Origin: Bremia lactucae
Lineage: Eukaryota; Oomycota; Peronosporomycetes; Peronosporales; Peronosporaceae
NCBI RefSeq assembly: GCF_004359215.1
Contig: NC_090613.1
Span: 6,314,341 to 6,350,754 of the forward strand
Direction: 5' to 3'
Length of the DNA stretch: 36,414 bases
Positions 1 to 9,888 of the stretch are shown piece by piece. Each line of letters opens with the position of its first letter. Positions within the stretch are counted from its first letter, which is position 1. Made by a program: the position numbers and the translations under genes. The notes under the pieces are model-generated. The model made no database searches. It had not been told where the DNA came from and saw only the letters and a program-made list of their open reading frames with translations.

Positions 1-1528
1 AGGGCTTATCCGCGTCTGGCAATGCCAAGACCGGTGCCTCTACAAGAGATTGCTTCACTGATGTGAACGCATCTTCTTGTTCTTTTAACCAAACCCATTC
101 TATGTCCTTTTTAAGGAGATCAGATAACGGTTTTGTTTGCTCCGCATAATTCTTGCTATGCTTATGCAAGTAATTAGCGAGCCCTAGGAATTGGGCAACT
201 CCTACACATGCCCTAAGATTGGCCATTCCTTTACCGATTTTACTTTGTCTGGGTCTGCTCGTACACCATGTGTACCAACGATGCAGCCTAGGTCAGGTAT
301 CTCAGGGACCCTTATGATGAACTTTGCAAGTTGACGTACAATCTGGCGTCCTTCAAAGTCTGCAACACAGCGTCTAAATGATGCTTGTGCAACTCTATTA
401 CGCTCAGCCCGTCCTCGGCCTTACAATGCACGAATACATCGTCAAAGTAATGGGGCGAGAAGGCACGGTGCTGACGCATCACGTGAGCCACCACTCGGTT
501 GAATGTCGCCAATTGCTTTTTCAAACCTTGAGGCATCACAAGCCACACTCAAAGCATACCGCTTGGGATGCTTACCGCTGTTTTGGCTACATCGGACCCC
601 TCGTGAGTACCTGATAGTAGCCATCCTTCAAATCCAACGCTAATAAGATAGTTGACTTTCCCATGGAGTTCAACAAAACATCTTTCCGCGGGATTGGCGT
701 TTGCGCCGGTATGGTCGCCGTGTTCAGCTTATTATAAGCATGAACCACGCGCCATCCACCTGTGGCTTTACGCACACAAAAGGTCGGGCTGCAGTGAGGC
801 GATTTGCTCTCACGCACATGTCCCGCCTTGGCTTGTTTGTCGAAGAACTCATCGATATAATCGACTTGTTCTTTCGGCAACGGCCATTGCCTGGTCACAC
901 AATACTTGGTGCCAGGTTCGAGGTCTATCTCGTGCGCGATGCCCCTATCTGCTGGTAGGCGGCTCGGCACTTCTTCTGGGAACACATCACGATGTTTCCA
1001 CAGAACCTCAAAGAACGGACTGTCTCTCAAGGCATTCCAGCCTTGAGTAGCGTATTGTTTCTTTTTGTCCGTTTCTAGGACGCTCTCGTCCATTGTGGAC
1101 GACGAGCAACAGTCCACCAAGTTTTATTCTGAAACTGGTGTGACTATTTTGTGGATCTTTCCTTCCATTAATTCGGCAAGAAACAGAATTCACGACATCT
1201 CTGGGAGTTTTAATATCTTCTCGGCAGAATTAAAGACTTGCAGGAGCACCTCAACTGAGGATGCCTTCGCAATTTCGTCTTTGACGGCCTCGAACACCTC
1301 GTTCGATGGCCCGTCCTCTTTATTTGAGACTGATCCAAGAGTCACCCGTTTAGACGTGCCTTTGATCGTCCTATTCTGTCAGGTACTCGTTCTTCGGGTC
1401 ACCACGACCTTTTTCTGGGAAGCGGGAGTCGTTGCACTCCTGGTTAACGCAGCCCTTCCAACCGCACCAGGCTCTTGGCACTGTGCCGGTTTATGCGACG
1501 CATGACTTCTTGTCAGCTCGCCGTCTGG
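1..1528 (-). pseudogene. Family A pol: linker, reverse transcriptase and start of RNase H (copy 1)
   Basis: Minus-strand frames give, in order, the spacer between protease and RT (1505-1065), the RT fingers with VTRQWPLPKEQVDYIDEFF (1120-587), the palm with MPQGL and the catalytic YFDD (548-312), and the RT thumb/RNase H start (240-1). Reverse transcription and RNase H would act in element particles in the cytoplasm. The frame changes at least three times, near 610, 300 and 1075, so no complete enzyme can be made. The YFDD box itself is intact. Pieces match copy A 13680-16200 in reverse orientation. Confidence 0.85.
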
Positions 1529-1529
1529 A

Positions 1530-1790
1530 ATTCAAGTTGGTGTGCAAACCAGAAATGATCAAGTTAAACCGGTCACTATTACCAGTATTTAGCAAAACGT
1601 GTAGGGCTAATTTTTGTGATTGGGATTGTAAATTAGATATTAATGATTTCAAGTTTGAGATATCAACGGTATCCAAGGAAACAAACTTATTATAAGTCCT
1701 AAATATCCAAGAAAAAATAGAATTAGCGTTAAAATAAACGGCCTTGCCTGTCTGTCTGATCTTAAATCAAACCATAATCTTATATGAGTT
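1530..1790 (-). pseudogene. Unrecognised open fragment in the AT-rich insert
   Basis: The minus strand is open for about 80 codons, from just after a TGA near 1790 down to the insert edge at 1530, where it runs into retroelement sequence. The translation includes KLALHVLLNTGNSDRFNLII and is leucine/asparagine rich, with A/T-ending codons unlike the surrounding element. No start or end is preserved and I do not recognise the family. It lies divergently to the open frame at 1784-1954. Confidence 0.3.
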
Positions 1791-1954
1791 TTGACATAAA
1801 TAAATTATCAGATAACCAGAAAAAATACAATCTATTAGATAGTATAAAAAATGAGCTTAAAAATCGTTTTGCACTTACTGTCTGTGTTGGAGCGGAAATA
1901 GAATTTTATAGTCCCCAAAAAGGGGACTATAAAGATAATGCATCCCGGCGGTGA
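1784..1954 (+). pseudogene. Short open frame with GAEIEF motif, bacterial-like N-terminus
   Basis: An ATG at 1784 opens a 56-codon frame ending at TGA 1952-1954. It begins MSFDINKLSDNQKKYNLLDS and contains VGAEIEFY near residues 38-45. GAE[IL]EF is the motif of the first catalytic strand in glutamine synthetase-type ligases, but 56 residues are too few to assign the family. A downstream shift could continue it with GDFEKIDISGENM. Codon use is A/T-rich, unlike the host element. I infer a truncated bacterial gene; chance similarity cannot be excluded. Confidence 0.35.
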
Positions 1955-2085
1955 CTTTGAAAAAATTGATATATCGGGGGAAAATATGATTACGTTTTCA
2001 GAAATTATTCTACTCATTTAGATCTATACTTAAATTTTTGGCTCTAGTTTGATATGGATACTTGTAGAGTAGAACCTATTGATAA

Positions 2086-2420
2086 CCAGCTTACCTAAAA
2101 AACTGTAAACCATGTGCCCGGTATAAAAAAAAGAAAGGTTTTGTTACCTACGATCAATTAAATAAATCTATTTCAGCTACTAAGAAATTATCAGTTGAAG
2201 AACTGGAAAATGCAATATCTAAATTTTCTGATGCTGGAATCGATATCATTGAGGAAACAGAGACTCCTATTTTTTCTACTAAGTCGTGTTTTTTTAGGTT
2301 GTTAAGCTTGCCCCATATATTGTCATTTACATCAGATAAAATATCTTCAGCGCGATGGCCAAATAAAATAAAAGAAAGGTTTTCCAAGTATTTTGTGCCA
2401 CAGGCTCTCGGCTCTGTGTA
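2086..2420 (+). pseudogene. Sigma-70 region 1.1-like fragment (RpoD N-terminus type)
   Basis: The plus strand is open from after TAA 2083-2085 to a TAG near 2420; the part from about 2398 on is retroelement. Residues around nt 2125-2270 read KKKGFVTYDQLN, then about 12 residues later SVEELENAI and SDAGIDIIEE. Region 1.1 of bacterial primary sigma factors has the same pattern: a basic K-x-x-G-[YF]-[VL]-T-Y-[DE]-x-[LV]-N, a gap, S-x-E-x-[IL]-E-x-x-I, and D-x-GI-x-[IV]-[VIM]-EE. Region 1.1 keeps free sigma from binding promoters. Neither the start nor the DNA-binding regions 2-4 are present. Eukaryotic nuclei do not normally carry this domain, so the source is probably a bacterium, possibly an AT-rich alphaproteobacterium (inference). 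Confidence 0.55.
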
Positions 2421-3036
2421 GGACATTCGGACGCATGACTACTTATCATCGTCCTTTTCTCTACCTCAGTTTCAACGAGCTGGGTAGGAATTGGTGACGT
2501 TTGACATCCCGTCAACGCACCCTCAACTGAGTTTTACACGACATCAGTTGCATACGCCTCTCGCGAAAGCACATCCTTTCCGGTATCCTGCGTAGAATTT
2601 GCAACTATGCGTGTACGCCAGTCTATCCATGGTTGGTACTTTGCCAACCATGGCATGCCTGGGATGAGGTCATACAGACTCTCCATTTCTATCACTGTGA
2701 GCTTCTCTTTACAAGAGAAGTCGCTAAAGCTGAAGGCGAGTTCTACCTGAAATCCCTCAGACTTAACGAGCGCGCCGTCGCTAACAAACGGTCGCCTCTT
2801 CTCGCTTGCAATCCTGGCAAAGCGACTCAAACATCGCCGGTCTCTTTCCAAGAGCCGCGAGTTTCACAAAATTTTGTGATGCACCCGAACCCACTAGGAG
2901 GGTCATCACCTGGTCATAGCCTCTTATATGAGCGCTATAGACCAGCAGGGTTGAGGTCCGAAATTTCGAGACCTCAGGGACTATGCTACACATTTGTTCC
3001 ACAACTCTGAACTTAGGGGTAGCTTCAGAGTCCGCG
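2398..3036 (-). pseudogene. Family A aspartic protease and start of pol (copy 1)
   Basis: Minus-strand frames 3002-2781 and 2851-2534 give the pol N-terminus and a retropepsin-like domain. The active-site triplet reads VGSGASQNF here, where copies B and C have VDSGASQ, so the catalytic Asp is changed to Gly (around 2890). The flap-side motif survives as LIPGMPWL (normally LILGMPWL). A shift near 2790 splits the domain. The protein would cleave Gag-Pol during particle maturation; this copy cannot. Confidence 0.8.
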
Positions 3037-4115
3037 TCAGTAGGGCATCTCGCCCCTACTGCAGTCGTGCCTTTCCCACCCCTCAGTCGTCGATGCAGAG
3101 CTCATGTGTCTCGCACGCTGGTTCTTGCCATCGCCCTTTGGGTAGGAAGTCCTCTTGCTGGACATCTTTGCCCCAGCAGGGACCCTGGCATAGCAGCGAG
3201 CCATCATATGGCCGCGCTTGCCGCATTTAAAACAAACCACGTCTGCATTGCCCAACTCAATAGGAGTGGCATCTGACCTCTCGGCCGACGGCTTTCATAG
3301 AAAAAATGCGGCCAAAACCCTTTATTATACCAAGCTGTCGTCGAGGCACTGTTGTAGGATTGTTCCTCAACTAAGGCAATATGGATTGCCTCTTTCATCG
3401 TCGACGGCATCTTTCTGAAAAGGACCTGTCGCGATGGGCCATGCCGTAGTCCGATCATAAACGTGAGCACCTTAATGTGCTCTGGAATCGGACCTACGGT
3501 TATGGACGCCGACAGCGAGCGCATCTCCTGCACATACTCTTGCAGATATCGCATCACCCGTCGCGCTCCAAAGAAGCGCGTCTGAAGCAACACTTCGTTG
3601 TTCGGCGGCTGGTACATGGCGCAAATCTATTTCTTAAAGATCGCCCATGTAGGGAACGGTTTTCTGTCTCCCATAAGCGCTGAGTAAGCCCACTGTGAGG
3701 CCTTACCGCGCAGATGCAACATGGCGTACAGCACCATCTGGCTGTCGTCCTCGATGAGATGGGCGACACCGCATAGCTCCACGGCTAGTGGACAATCGTG
3801 TGCGCCGCAGTTCCATCGAACTTGGGCGGGTCCATCCGAATGGGCCACGGCTGATGCGGCCAGGCAGAGAGCATCTCAACAGTCCTGTTGAGAGCCTCGC
3901 TCCGAGCCTGCTCATGCCTCAGCTCATCCTGAGTCTGAGTGACGGACCCCACCGCAGCATGGCTCTGTGCCTCGGACGCAGCCCTCCGCTGTCCGAGCAC
4001 CAATGCCTCAAACTGCTCCAATTGAGCAACATGTTGCTCAGGAGGACTTTCAGGAGCCTGGCCAGGGCTTGTTCACCAAGTCCCTGCGCCATAAGTTTTG
4101 TCACCTCCCGATGAA
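3010..4115 (-). pseudogene. Family A gag (copy 1)
   Basis: Three minus-strand pieces (4021-3785, 3848-3627, 3617-3204) plus the knuckle frame (3255-3037) reconstruct the gag order: a coiled-coil-like N-terminus (EQFEALVLGQRR), a capsid-like part (YQPPNNEVLLQTRFFGARR, then YVQEMRSLSAS) and one CCHC zinc knuckle, CFKCGKRGHMMARC, with correct C-x2-C-x4-H-x4-C spacing. Gag coats the element RNA. Copy 1 shares with copy A a 7-nt deletion after CACGATTGTCCACT (near 3795), which shifts the frame, so the lesion predates the split of these two copies. The N-terminal end is cut by the family B insert. Confidence 0.85.
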
Positions 4116-4996
4116 TAGTGAAAATATTCCCACTGATGCAACACTCATTACGAGTGTTTCGACATTAATTTTTTTGAGACTTACTACATTTAATGGATCA
4201 TCTTAAATCCATCCAATAAATTTTTCTAAAGATTTAACGGCTTTACATCGATCGTCATCCGATCGATACACAACACGGATGGCTAAATGTTCAACGGGTG
4301 AAGCCTAGCTCTTCATTTCGTGCACCTCTCCAACCTCTACCACTTCCGGCAGAATGTTGGCGGTCCGTATCTATAAACTTCGACTTCGGATTTTTTTGAA
4401 GACGATCACAAAAACAATGAAATCTTATTTTTTGTAGACAGATTCAGCAAGATGGTCTATCTTGCTGCAGTACCAGAGTCAATCACGGCTCCGGGCGGTG
4501 CCCGTGTCTCTATCGACTCGGTATTCAGACTCCACGGTTTACCCCGTGAACTGGTCTCCGATAGAGATCCACGATTCACGGCGAAGTTTTTTTCCATCCC
4601 TGTTCCAATCTCTCGGATCACGGCTGACTATGTCAACTTCTGATAATCCGGAGACAGATGGTCAGACGCACGCATCAATCGCGTCATCGGGGATATACTT
4701 CGAGGTTACGTCCAATCGTATCAGATTTGATGCGAGTATTCACCGATGGTCAATCTCGCCATCAACAATTCGGTGCATGCGTCTACAACGCATACACCAT
4801 TCTTCGTGAATGGCCAACCCCATCCACGCATACCCACCCAATAAGAGGGATCCTCTAGTTTAGTGGGGGGTGGACTTGATCGAGCTAAACCAGCTCTGGA
4901 TCATGCTCATCACGCGTCGGTATTCCCGACGACGCGAATGATGTCGATGTCGAAGCAACCGACAACGAAAGAGAGAATCTTAGCAATAGCGATGAC
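4116..4996 (+). mobile_element. Family B Ty3/gypsy integrase fragment inserted in gag of copy 1
   Basis: Flanking gag sequence joins exactly across this block (CCTCCCGATGA | TGTTCGGAGAG in copy A order), so it is an insert. Inside, the plus strand encodes integrase core pieces: DRFSKMVYLAAVPESITAPG, then LVSDRDPRFTAKF (second catalytic Asp) and PETDGQT. The C-terminal region with MMSMSKQ also occurs in the family B piece at 25906-27718. Relative to the copy at 20141 about 235 bp are missing near 4285, between ACAACACG and TCAACGGGTG. Stops are frequent. No LTR or target duplication borders it, so it probably arrived by rearrangement rather than integration. Confidence 0.75.
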
Positions 4997-5089
4997 ACTT
5001 GTTCGGAGAGGTGGGGAAAATGAGACCAATCAATATTGAGGCTCATCCTCACGTACACACGCAGAGATGCGGGTCGTGGGAAGGAGGGT

Positions 5090-5582
5090 ACGTCGTAATG
5101 CGGCCACGCTCTACTTAGACATACACCCTAGGACAGCGAGGAAGCGGTTTACTTGCTTTTCTTGCGTGCAGTAAGGTAATTGTGGTGGGCGCGTTAGCGA
5201 CCTCACCCAACACACGAAGTACAGTGATTACGAGTCGTCACGGGAGCGGTAATCCGGCTCCCCGTGCGCACTTATCAAGTAGGAAGTAGTTTTCAGTTTG
5301 ATTTATATTTAATCGTATTAAATTTAAATACCTATTTTTACCAATCAAAATGTCATCTCTACAATTAACACTTAATATGTATTGCGAGCGTATCTTTCTA
5401 GATACCTCGCGTAACGGATGACGCTAGTTGTCATCCCTCCTAATGTGAATGCACCCATGTGCATCACATCCACAAGGGAGGGTCACAAATGTGCACCACA
5501 CCCGAGTGCTGTGGTCTAATGACTATTATTTAGTAACTGACCATCCCCTTAAGTACACCAAGTGTACTTAACGGGGACTGTG
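5090..5582 (-). repeat. Family A LTR remnant (copy 1)
   Basis: Matches the reverse complement of the LTRs at 19588-20140 and 31294-31846. It lacks about 30 bp of the LTR start and about 12 bp of the LTR end, including both TG/CA termini. In the U3 part only one of the two TGACG/CGTCA hairpins is left (near 5415-5440). The remnant stops about 45 bp short of the ABC transporter stop codon, so readthrough or polyadenylation effects on that convergent 3' end are conceivable. Confidence 0.85.
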
Positions 5583-5627
5583 TTTGGGTAAGACGCTTAA
5601 TAAATATAAAAGTACATAAGTAATATT

Positions 5628-8600
5628 CTAATGGTCGGCTTGATCAACAAGGGTTGCGTAAATACCATTGAGTTTAATCAATTCGTGGTGCGTTCCCTGC
5701 TCCGCAATCTTGCCGCCACTCACGACACAAATTTTGTCGGCTTTGCGAATCGTCGACAATCGATGTGCAATAATGATCGTCGTACGCCGTTTCAGTGCCA
5801 CAACCTTGTCCAGGGCCTCCTGGACGACATTTTCACTTTCCAAGTCCAAAGCACTTGTCGCTTCATCCAACAGCAAAATTGTGGGATTTTTTAAAATTGC
5901 TCGTGCTATAGCAATACGCTGCTTCTGACCACCAGATAGCTGTTCACCTTTTGTGCCCACCTGCGTGTCGTACCCAGTAGGGAACAAAGTGATAAAATCA
6001 TGTGCATTGGCCGTCTTAGCAGCCTCTTCAATCGCCTCTTGACTGGGCTTGTCAGCAAGTCCGTACGCAATGTTTTCAGCAATCGTACCGATAAAAAGCG
6101 TCGGTTCTTGGCTTACGAGCCCAATCTGACTTCGCAACCAATGCAAATTCAGCTCCTTTGTGTCAATCCCATCCATCCAAATCTGTCCTTTAATTGGATC
6201 GTAAAACCTTTCAAGAAGAGACACGCACGTGCTTTTGCCACCACCACTAGGTCCACACAAAGCAACCGTCTGTCCAGCTTGAATCACGAGGTTGTAGTCT
6301 TTTAATACGGTAGCTTCAGGTCGCATCGGGTAGCAAAACATCACGTTCTGAAACTCGATTTTCCCATAAAAGGGTTCAATTCGTTGCCCACTTGTTTGAA
6401 AAGCATCAATTGGTACTTTACGGTCTCGAAGATCAACAATTGCTTTACCCGCTTTCAAAGCATTTTCCGACTCGCTCGCAAAGAACGTGGCTTTGCTAAT
6501 GCCTTGGGCTGACATCATTAGTACCATAAGCGTTCGCAGAAGCTCTTTAAAGCTGATGGCTCCATCCTGCACTAACCGACCACCGTACCAAAAAACAAGG
6601 GCATACGTCGCATATAGAATAAACGAGCTAAATCCAAGCGCAAGGCCATTGCGTTGAGCTTCGTGGCACCCACTGGCCACAGGTTCTTCAAGCAAGATGG
6701 AAAACTTGTGACAAATCGACTTTTCCAGTCCAAGCGATGCTACTGTCCGAATATTGCTCAAAGCTTCCGAAGCATGGGCCCCGACACTCGCAAGATCGTC
6801 GGAGGAAGAGCGCGAAGATTTGATGTGACGAATGCGAATCATTTTACCAACAATCAAGAACGGGAACACGGACAGCATGATCATTGTAAGTACCCCACTG
6901 CCAGTTGTGAATGAAAACACTAACGCAGCTACGAACGTGAAGCTTGCTTGTACGATGCGTCCCTGGGAGTCACCCGAGATCCGAGCGACCTTGGTTGCAT
7001 TCGTCGATAAATCCGCTATTAACGCCCCTGTTGCGTTCTTTGGTTCATCAAAAAAGCTAATATCCTGGCGGCAAAGAGCGCTAAAATGAACGTGTCGCAG
7101 TCGAGACGTGAGTTTTTCAGCCATGTACTTGAAACAGTAGTTTTGAGTCGCTGCAGCAAGAAATAAGACGACCGATCCACCAACGTAGCAAAGACCATAA
7201 ATCGTTACATCCTGCTTGAGATCATCTCGCGCCGATTGAACGTTTGATTCCTTCAACAGCGTGTAGCTTCTAGTCATAGTGGCAACGAGTTCACTAATAA
7301 GTACGGCAGAAGTCGGTAATGCACCGCCTACTAACGCCGCCGCGACAAGACCAATCACAAAAACTCGTCTCTCTGGACGCGAAAAAGCCAGTGTATCAAA
7401 CACCGTGAAAGACTTTGTCACGTTTGATTCCTTTTCGAAATTCGTCCTCATTCTGCAATCCACACTTGTATCGTGAAGCAAACGATCCGTTTGCATCGGA
7501 GCCTTCATAGACGGCATTTTTTTTCTTAAAGCGATGGCTAATGTCGCTTCCGTGGCTTGAGACTCCTCTTGAGCTTTCTCCTCTTGAATCATATATAGTT
7601 TTTGATACATTCCTCCTTCAATTGCAATCAATTCGTCATGACGTCCCTCTTCCACCACGTGGCCACCATTCACGACCACAATCTTACTAGCCTTTCGAAT
7701 GGTACGTAACCGATGAGCAACTACTAACGTCGTCATTCGAGTCTTGTCCATCAAGTCGTTAAGAGCTGATTGGACTACACGCTCACTCTCAATATCCAGT
7801 GCACTCGTTGCTTCATCAAGGATCAGTATCTTTGGTTCACGAACAATAGCCCGCGCGATAGCCACACGCTGCTTCTGACCACCGGACAAGGACACGCCCT
7901 TTTCGCCCACTAGTGTCTCGTACTGGTTTGGTAACGTCATGATAAACTCGTGTGCATTTGCGAGTTTCGAAGCTGCGACGACCTGATGTAGCGTAACATG
8001 ATCTCCTCCCGCTGCAATGTTTTCAAAGATACTTGTGGCAAACAAGACCGGTTCTTGGGTCACGAGACCAATCTGCGACCGTAGCCACGACACGTTTAAA
8101 GTCTTGATATCGCGTCCATCGAGAAAGAGAGTTCCTTGTTGAGGATCATAAAAGCGCTCAAGCAATGCAACGAACGTGCTCTTACCGCCTCCACTTGGAC
8201 CAACGAAAGCAACCGTCTGACCTGGTTCAATGGTCACACTATAGTCGTCAAGCATCGTCACATGTGGTCGATTCGGGTATGAAAAGTTCACATTAACGGC
8301 TTGAATCCATCCAAGGCACAAGGTAGGTTTTACCCCTTCATTTTCTTTCGACGCATCAATGGTTGACGGCATGTCGAGTATGTCAAAGATTTGTGCGGCC
8401 GCGCCTTTGGCTTCTGCAACAGCCGAGCTATTGGGAGTGATATGACAGAGAGCGATCGTTCCAGTGAGGATACTAAAAAACGCCTCGAAAACCTCCCTCG
8501 GTGAAGTCTTGGACTGTGCGACTTTGAATCCACCATACCATAGACCTGCGCCATACATGAGCCAAACGCTGCACTTAAAGAGGCCAAAGACCGCAGCTGA

Positions 8601-9536
8601 AAACTTGGCCATTCGAAGATTCGTGTCTTCTGCTTTCAAGGCACATTCATGGTACTTGTTAATCGCCAATGTCTCCGCTGTTAGAGAAGAAACCGTACGA
8701 ATGGCTCCAAGTGTCTCCTCTGCCACAGCCCCTGCTTTGGCATACATTCGTTGCGATTGTACGGCTTGTTTTCGAAGTGTCGTCATTAATTTGCTTAACG
8801 AGATGACCATCACAGGCATCACGAACGCCATGACGAGACTGATATCCCACGCTCGAACAAGACCAATGACATAACCTGATACGAATTGACAGCTGTACTT
8901 GATAGAATCGCCAAGTTTATTGCCCATGCCGTTCTTTATTTTTATGGTTCCACCGGTCAAGTGACTTGAAAGGGACAACGAATCGCTCGTGTCGTACCAT
9001 TCGACATTCATATGAAGCATGTGGTGAAAAACTGCGGCACGCAGGGCCTTGATCTGTCTCTCGGCCGAAGTGACAAACATCACGTAGGCAATATAATTTG
9101 TGAAAAAGAGCAATACAGCAAGACCGAGGTACATCAAAGCAGCCTCGTTGACTGCATTCAGATCGACTCCACCATCAGCACGAGTGAATGCTTCAATGGC
9201 ATTACCAAAGGCCAAGGCCATGCACGGAGACATTGCTCCATTGGCACACGCACACAAGACACCAATGGACACGTGCCATTTATCTTTTGTTGTGCTAAAC
9301 CGATACAAATCCTTGAAAGCGATGTTTTTGTTCTTGCTCTTGCTCTTGCTATTGTTCGTTGAGTGAGTGGGCTTCTCACCGTCGCTTTTAGTACTGAAGG
9401 TTTGAGTGGAGACTGTAGACGAACAGTCTTGAACTATCTGAAAGTTTGTACGCGGGCTTATCACTTGAATGTACGAATTCTCCAGTGGGGAATTCCATTG
9501 GGAATCTTTTAAATTAGATGGTCGAAATGCTGCCAT
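5628..9536 (-). CDS. Full-size ABCB/multidrug-resistance-type ABC transporter
   Basis: Single-exon gene of 1302 aa with the TMD-NBD-TMD-NBD layout of P-glycoprotein. The N-terminus (1-85) is cytosolic with a KSKSKNKN stretch. TMD1 covers about 90-370 and contains the conserved NVEWYDTSDS and GMGNKLGDSIKY coupling region. NBD1 has A-loop Y420, Walker A GPSGGGKST 446-454, Q494, LSGGQ 550-554, Walker B D574-E575 and H608. After a charged linker (650-710), TMD2 covers about 720-1020. NBD2 has Y1069, Walker A 1095-1103, Q1143, LSGGQ 1200-1204, D1224-E1225 and H1258. Both ATP sites are therefore catalytically complete. Length fits the family (about 1250-1350 aa). By family it should export amphipathic compounds or lipids across a membrane using ATP; substrate and membrane are not readable. 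The first ATG (9536) has an oomycete-like initiator 40-58 nt upstream. The only intact host gene here. Confidence 0.96.
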   Translation of the reverse strand: MAAFRPSNLKDSQWNSPLENSYIQVISPRTNFQIVQDCSSTVSTQTFSTKSDGEKPTHSTNNSKSKSKNKNIAFKDLYRFSTTKDKWHVSIGVLCACANGAMSPCMALAFGNAIEAFTRADGGVDLNAVNEAALMYLGLAVLLFFTNYIAYVMFVTSAERQIKALRAAVFHHMLHMNVEWYDTSDSLSLSSHLTGGTIKIKNGMGNKLGDSIKYSCQFVSGYVIGLVRAWDISLVMAFVMPVMVISLSKLMTTLRKQAVQSQRMYAKAGAVAEETLGAIRTVSSLTAETLAINKYHECALKAEDTNLRMAKFSAAVFGLFKCSVWLMYGAGLWYGGFKVAQSKTSPREVFEAFFSILTGTIALCHITPNSSAVAEAKGAAAQIFDILDMPSTIDASKENEGVKPTLCLGWIQAVNVNFSYPNRPHVTMLDDYSVTIEPGQTVAFVGPSGGGKSTFVALLERFYDPQQGTLFLDGRDIKTLNVSWLRSQIGLVTQEPVLFATSIFENIAAGGDHVTLHQVVAASKLANAHEFIMTLPNQYETLVGEKGVSLSGGQKQRVAIARAIVREPKILILDEATSALDIESERVVQSALNDLMDKTRMTTLVVAHRLRTIRKASKIVVVNGGHVVEEGRHDELIAIEGGMYQKLYMIQEEKAQEESQATEATLAIALRKKMPSMKAPMQTDRLLHDTSVDCRMRTNFEKESNVTKSFTVFDTLAFSRPERRVFVIGLVAAALVGGALPTSAVLISELVATMTRSYTLLKESNVQSARDDLKQDVTIYGLCYVGGSVVLFLAAATQNYCFKYMAEKLTSRLRHVHFSALCRQDISFFDEPKNATGALIADLSTNATKVARISGDSQGRIVQASFTFVAALVFSFTTGSGVLTMIMLSVFPFLIVGKMIRIRHIKSSRSSSDDLASVGAHASEALSNIRTVASLGLEKSICHKFSILLEEPVASGCHEAQRNGLALGFSSFILYATYALVFWYGGRLVQDGAISFKELLRTLMVLMMSAQGISKATFFASESENALKAGKAIVDLRDRKVPIDAFQTSGQRIEPFYGKIEFQNVMFCYPMRPEATVLKDYNLVIQAGQTVALCGPSGGGKSTCVSLLERFYDPIKGQIWMDGIDTKELNLHWLRSQIGLVSQEPTLFIGTIAENIAYGLADKPSQEAIEEAAKTANAHDFITLFPTGYDTQVGTKGEQLSGGQKQRIAIARAILKNPTILLLDEATSALDLESENVVQEALDKVVALKRRTTIIIAHRLSTIRKADKICVVSGGKIAEQGTHHELIKLNGIYATLVDQADH

Positions 9537-9575
9537 AGACCACTCTCGTCTAGTTAAACAAAATTCCGTCTACTT

Positions 9576-9594
9576 GACCAATTTGTTAATGAGA
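9576..9594 (-). promoter_or_regulatory. Oomycete-type initiator (INR + FPR-like) of the ABC transporter gene
   Basis: On the minus strand the sequence reads TCTCATTAACAAATTGGTC. CTCATTAA fits the oomycete initiator consensus (YTCANTYY) in most positions. The following CAAATTGGT resembles the flanking promoter region (CAWTTTNYY). It lies 40-58 nt upstream of the ATG, a usual distance. The match is imperfect and rests on recalled consensus. Confidence 0.45.
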
Positions 9595-9888
9595 CTTCGA
9601 ATAAGAAGTAATGCGAGAAGATAGGACTTCAAGGAGATTCGCTGTTTACTCTGTATACAATAGACGTGGACATGTAGTTGCTCAGTCTCTTACGCGAGTC
9701 ATCCTTTTCTAAAAATATACCACGGTCAAGTTTCCAGCAAGCTCGAGAAGAGCCAGATAATTTGTTTACTATACTTGCCGCGACATGACCTTTGTCTGTA
9801 AAAGCTTTGCATACTTATTAAGCAAGAAAGCTGCTGTTAATTTGTCAACAAAATACAGTTCGATTTCGTGTATAAATTCCGCAGGCCC
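9595..9888. other. Intergenic, upstream of the ABC transporter
   Basis: About 300 bp of moderately AT-rich sequence with no convincing open frame on either strand. It is probably the remaining 5' regulatory region of the transporter gene. Confidence 0.5.

Larger units (their letters stand above)
1529..2397. other. AT-rich insert with bacterial-like coding fragments inside copy 1
   Basis: Comparison with copy A (around 13670) places this block between GCCGTC (ends 1528) and CCACAGGCTC (starts 2398). Five bases of the element (AACTA) are missing at the site, and no target duplication or terminal inverted repeat is visible. The block is clearly richer in A and T than the flanking element and is absent from the other family A copies. 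It holds three short open stretches described separately: minus 1530-1790, plus 1784-1954 and plus 2086-2420. The mixed orientations suggest a mosaic or divergently transcribed source DNA. A filler insertion at a double-strand break or an assembly chimera would both fit; the clean flanks favour a real insertion. Confidence 0.6.
1..5582 (-). mobile_element. Family A Ty3/gypsy element, copy 1 (truncated by the window edge, two foreign inserts)
   Basis: Read on the minus strand this holds an LTR remnant (5582-5090), leader (5089-4997), gag (4115 to about 3010), protease (to 2398) and RT to early RNase H (1528-1), then leaves the window. The order matches copy A at 11066-20140, and shared stretches are nearly identical base for base. 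Two blocks are foreign: 4116-4996 (family B integrase) and 1529-2397 (AT-rich bacterial-like DNA). Every coding part is interrupted by stops or shifts, so the element is defective. Its LTR ends about 45 bp from the stop codon of the ABC transporter gene. Confidence 0.9.

Noticed and set aside
652..1050. Plus-strand frames across the RT of copy 1 and equivalent minus-strand frames in other copies
   Set aside because: They are antisense shadows of RT, recur in every copy at the same place and show no features of their own.
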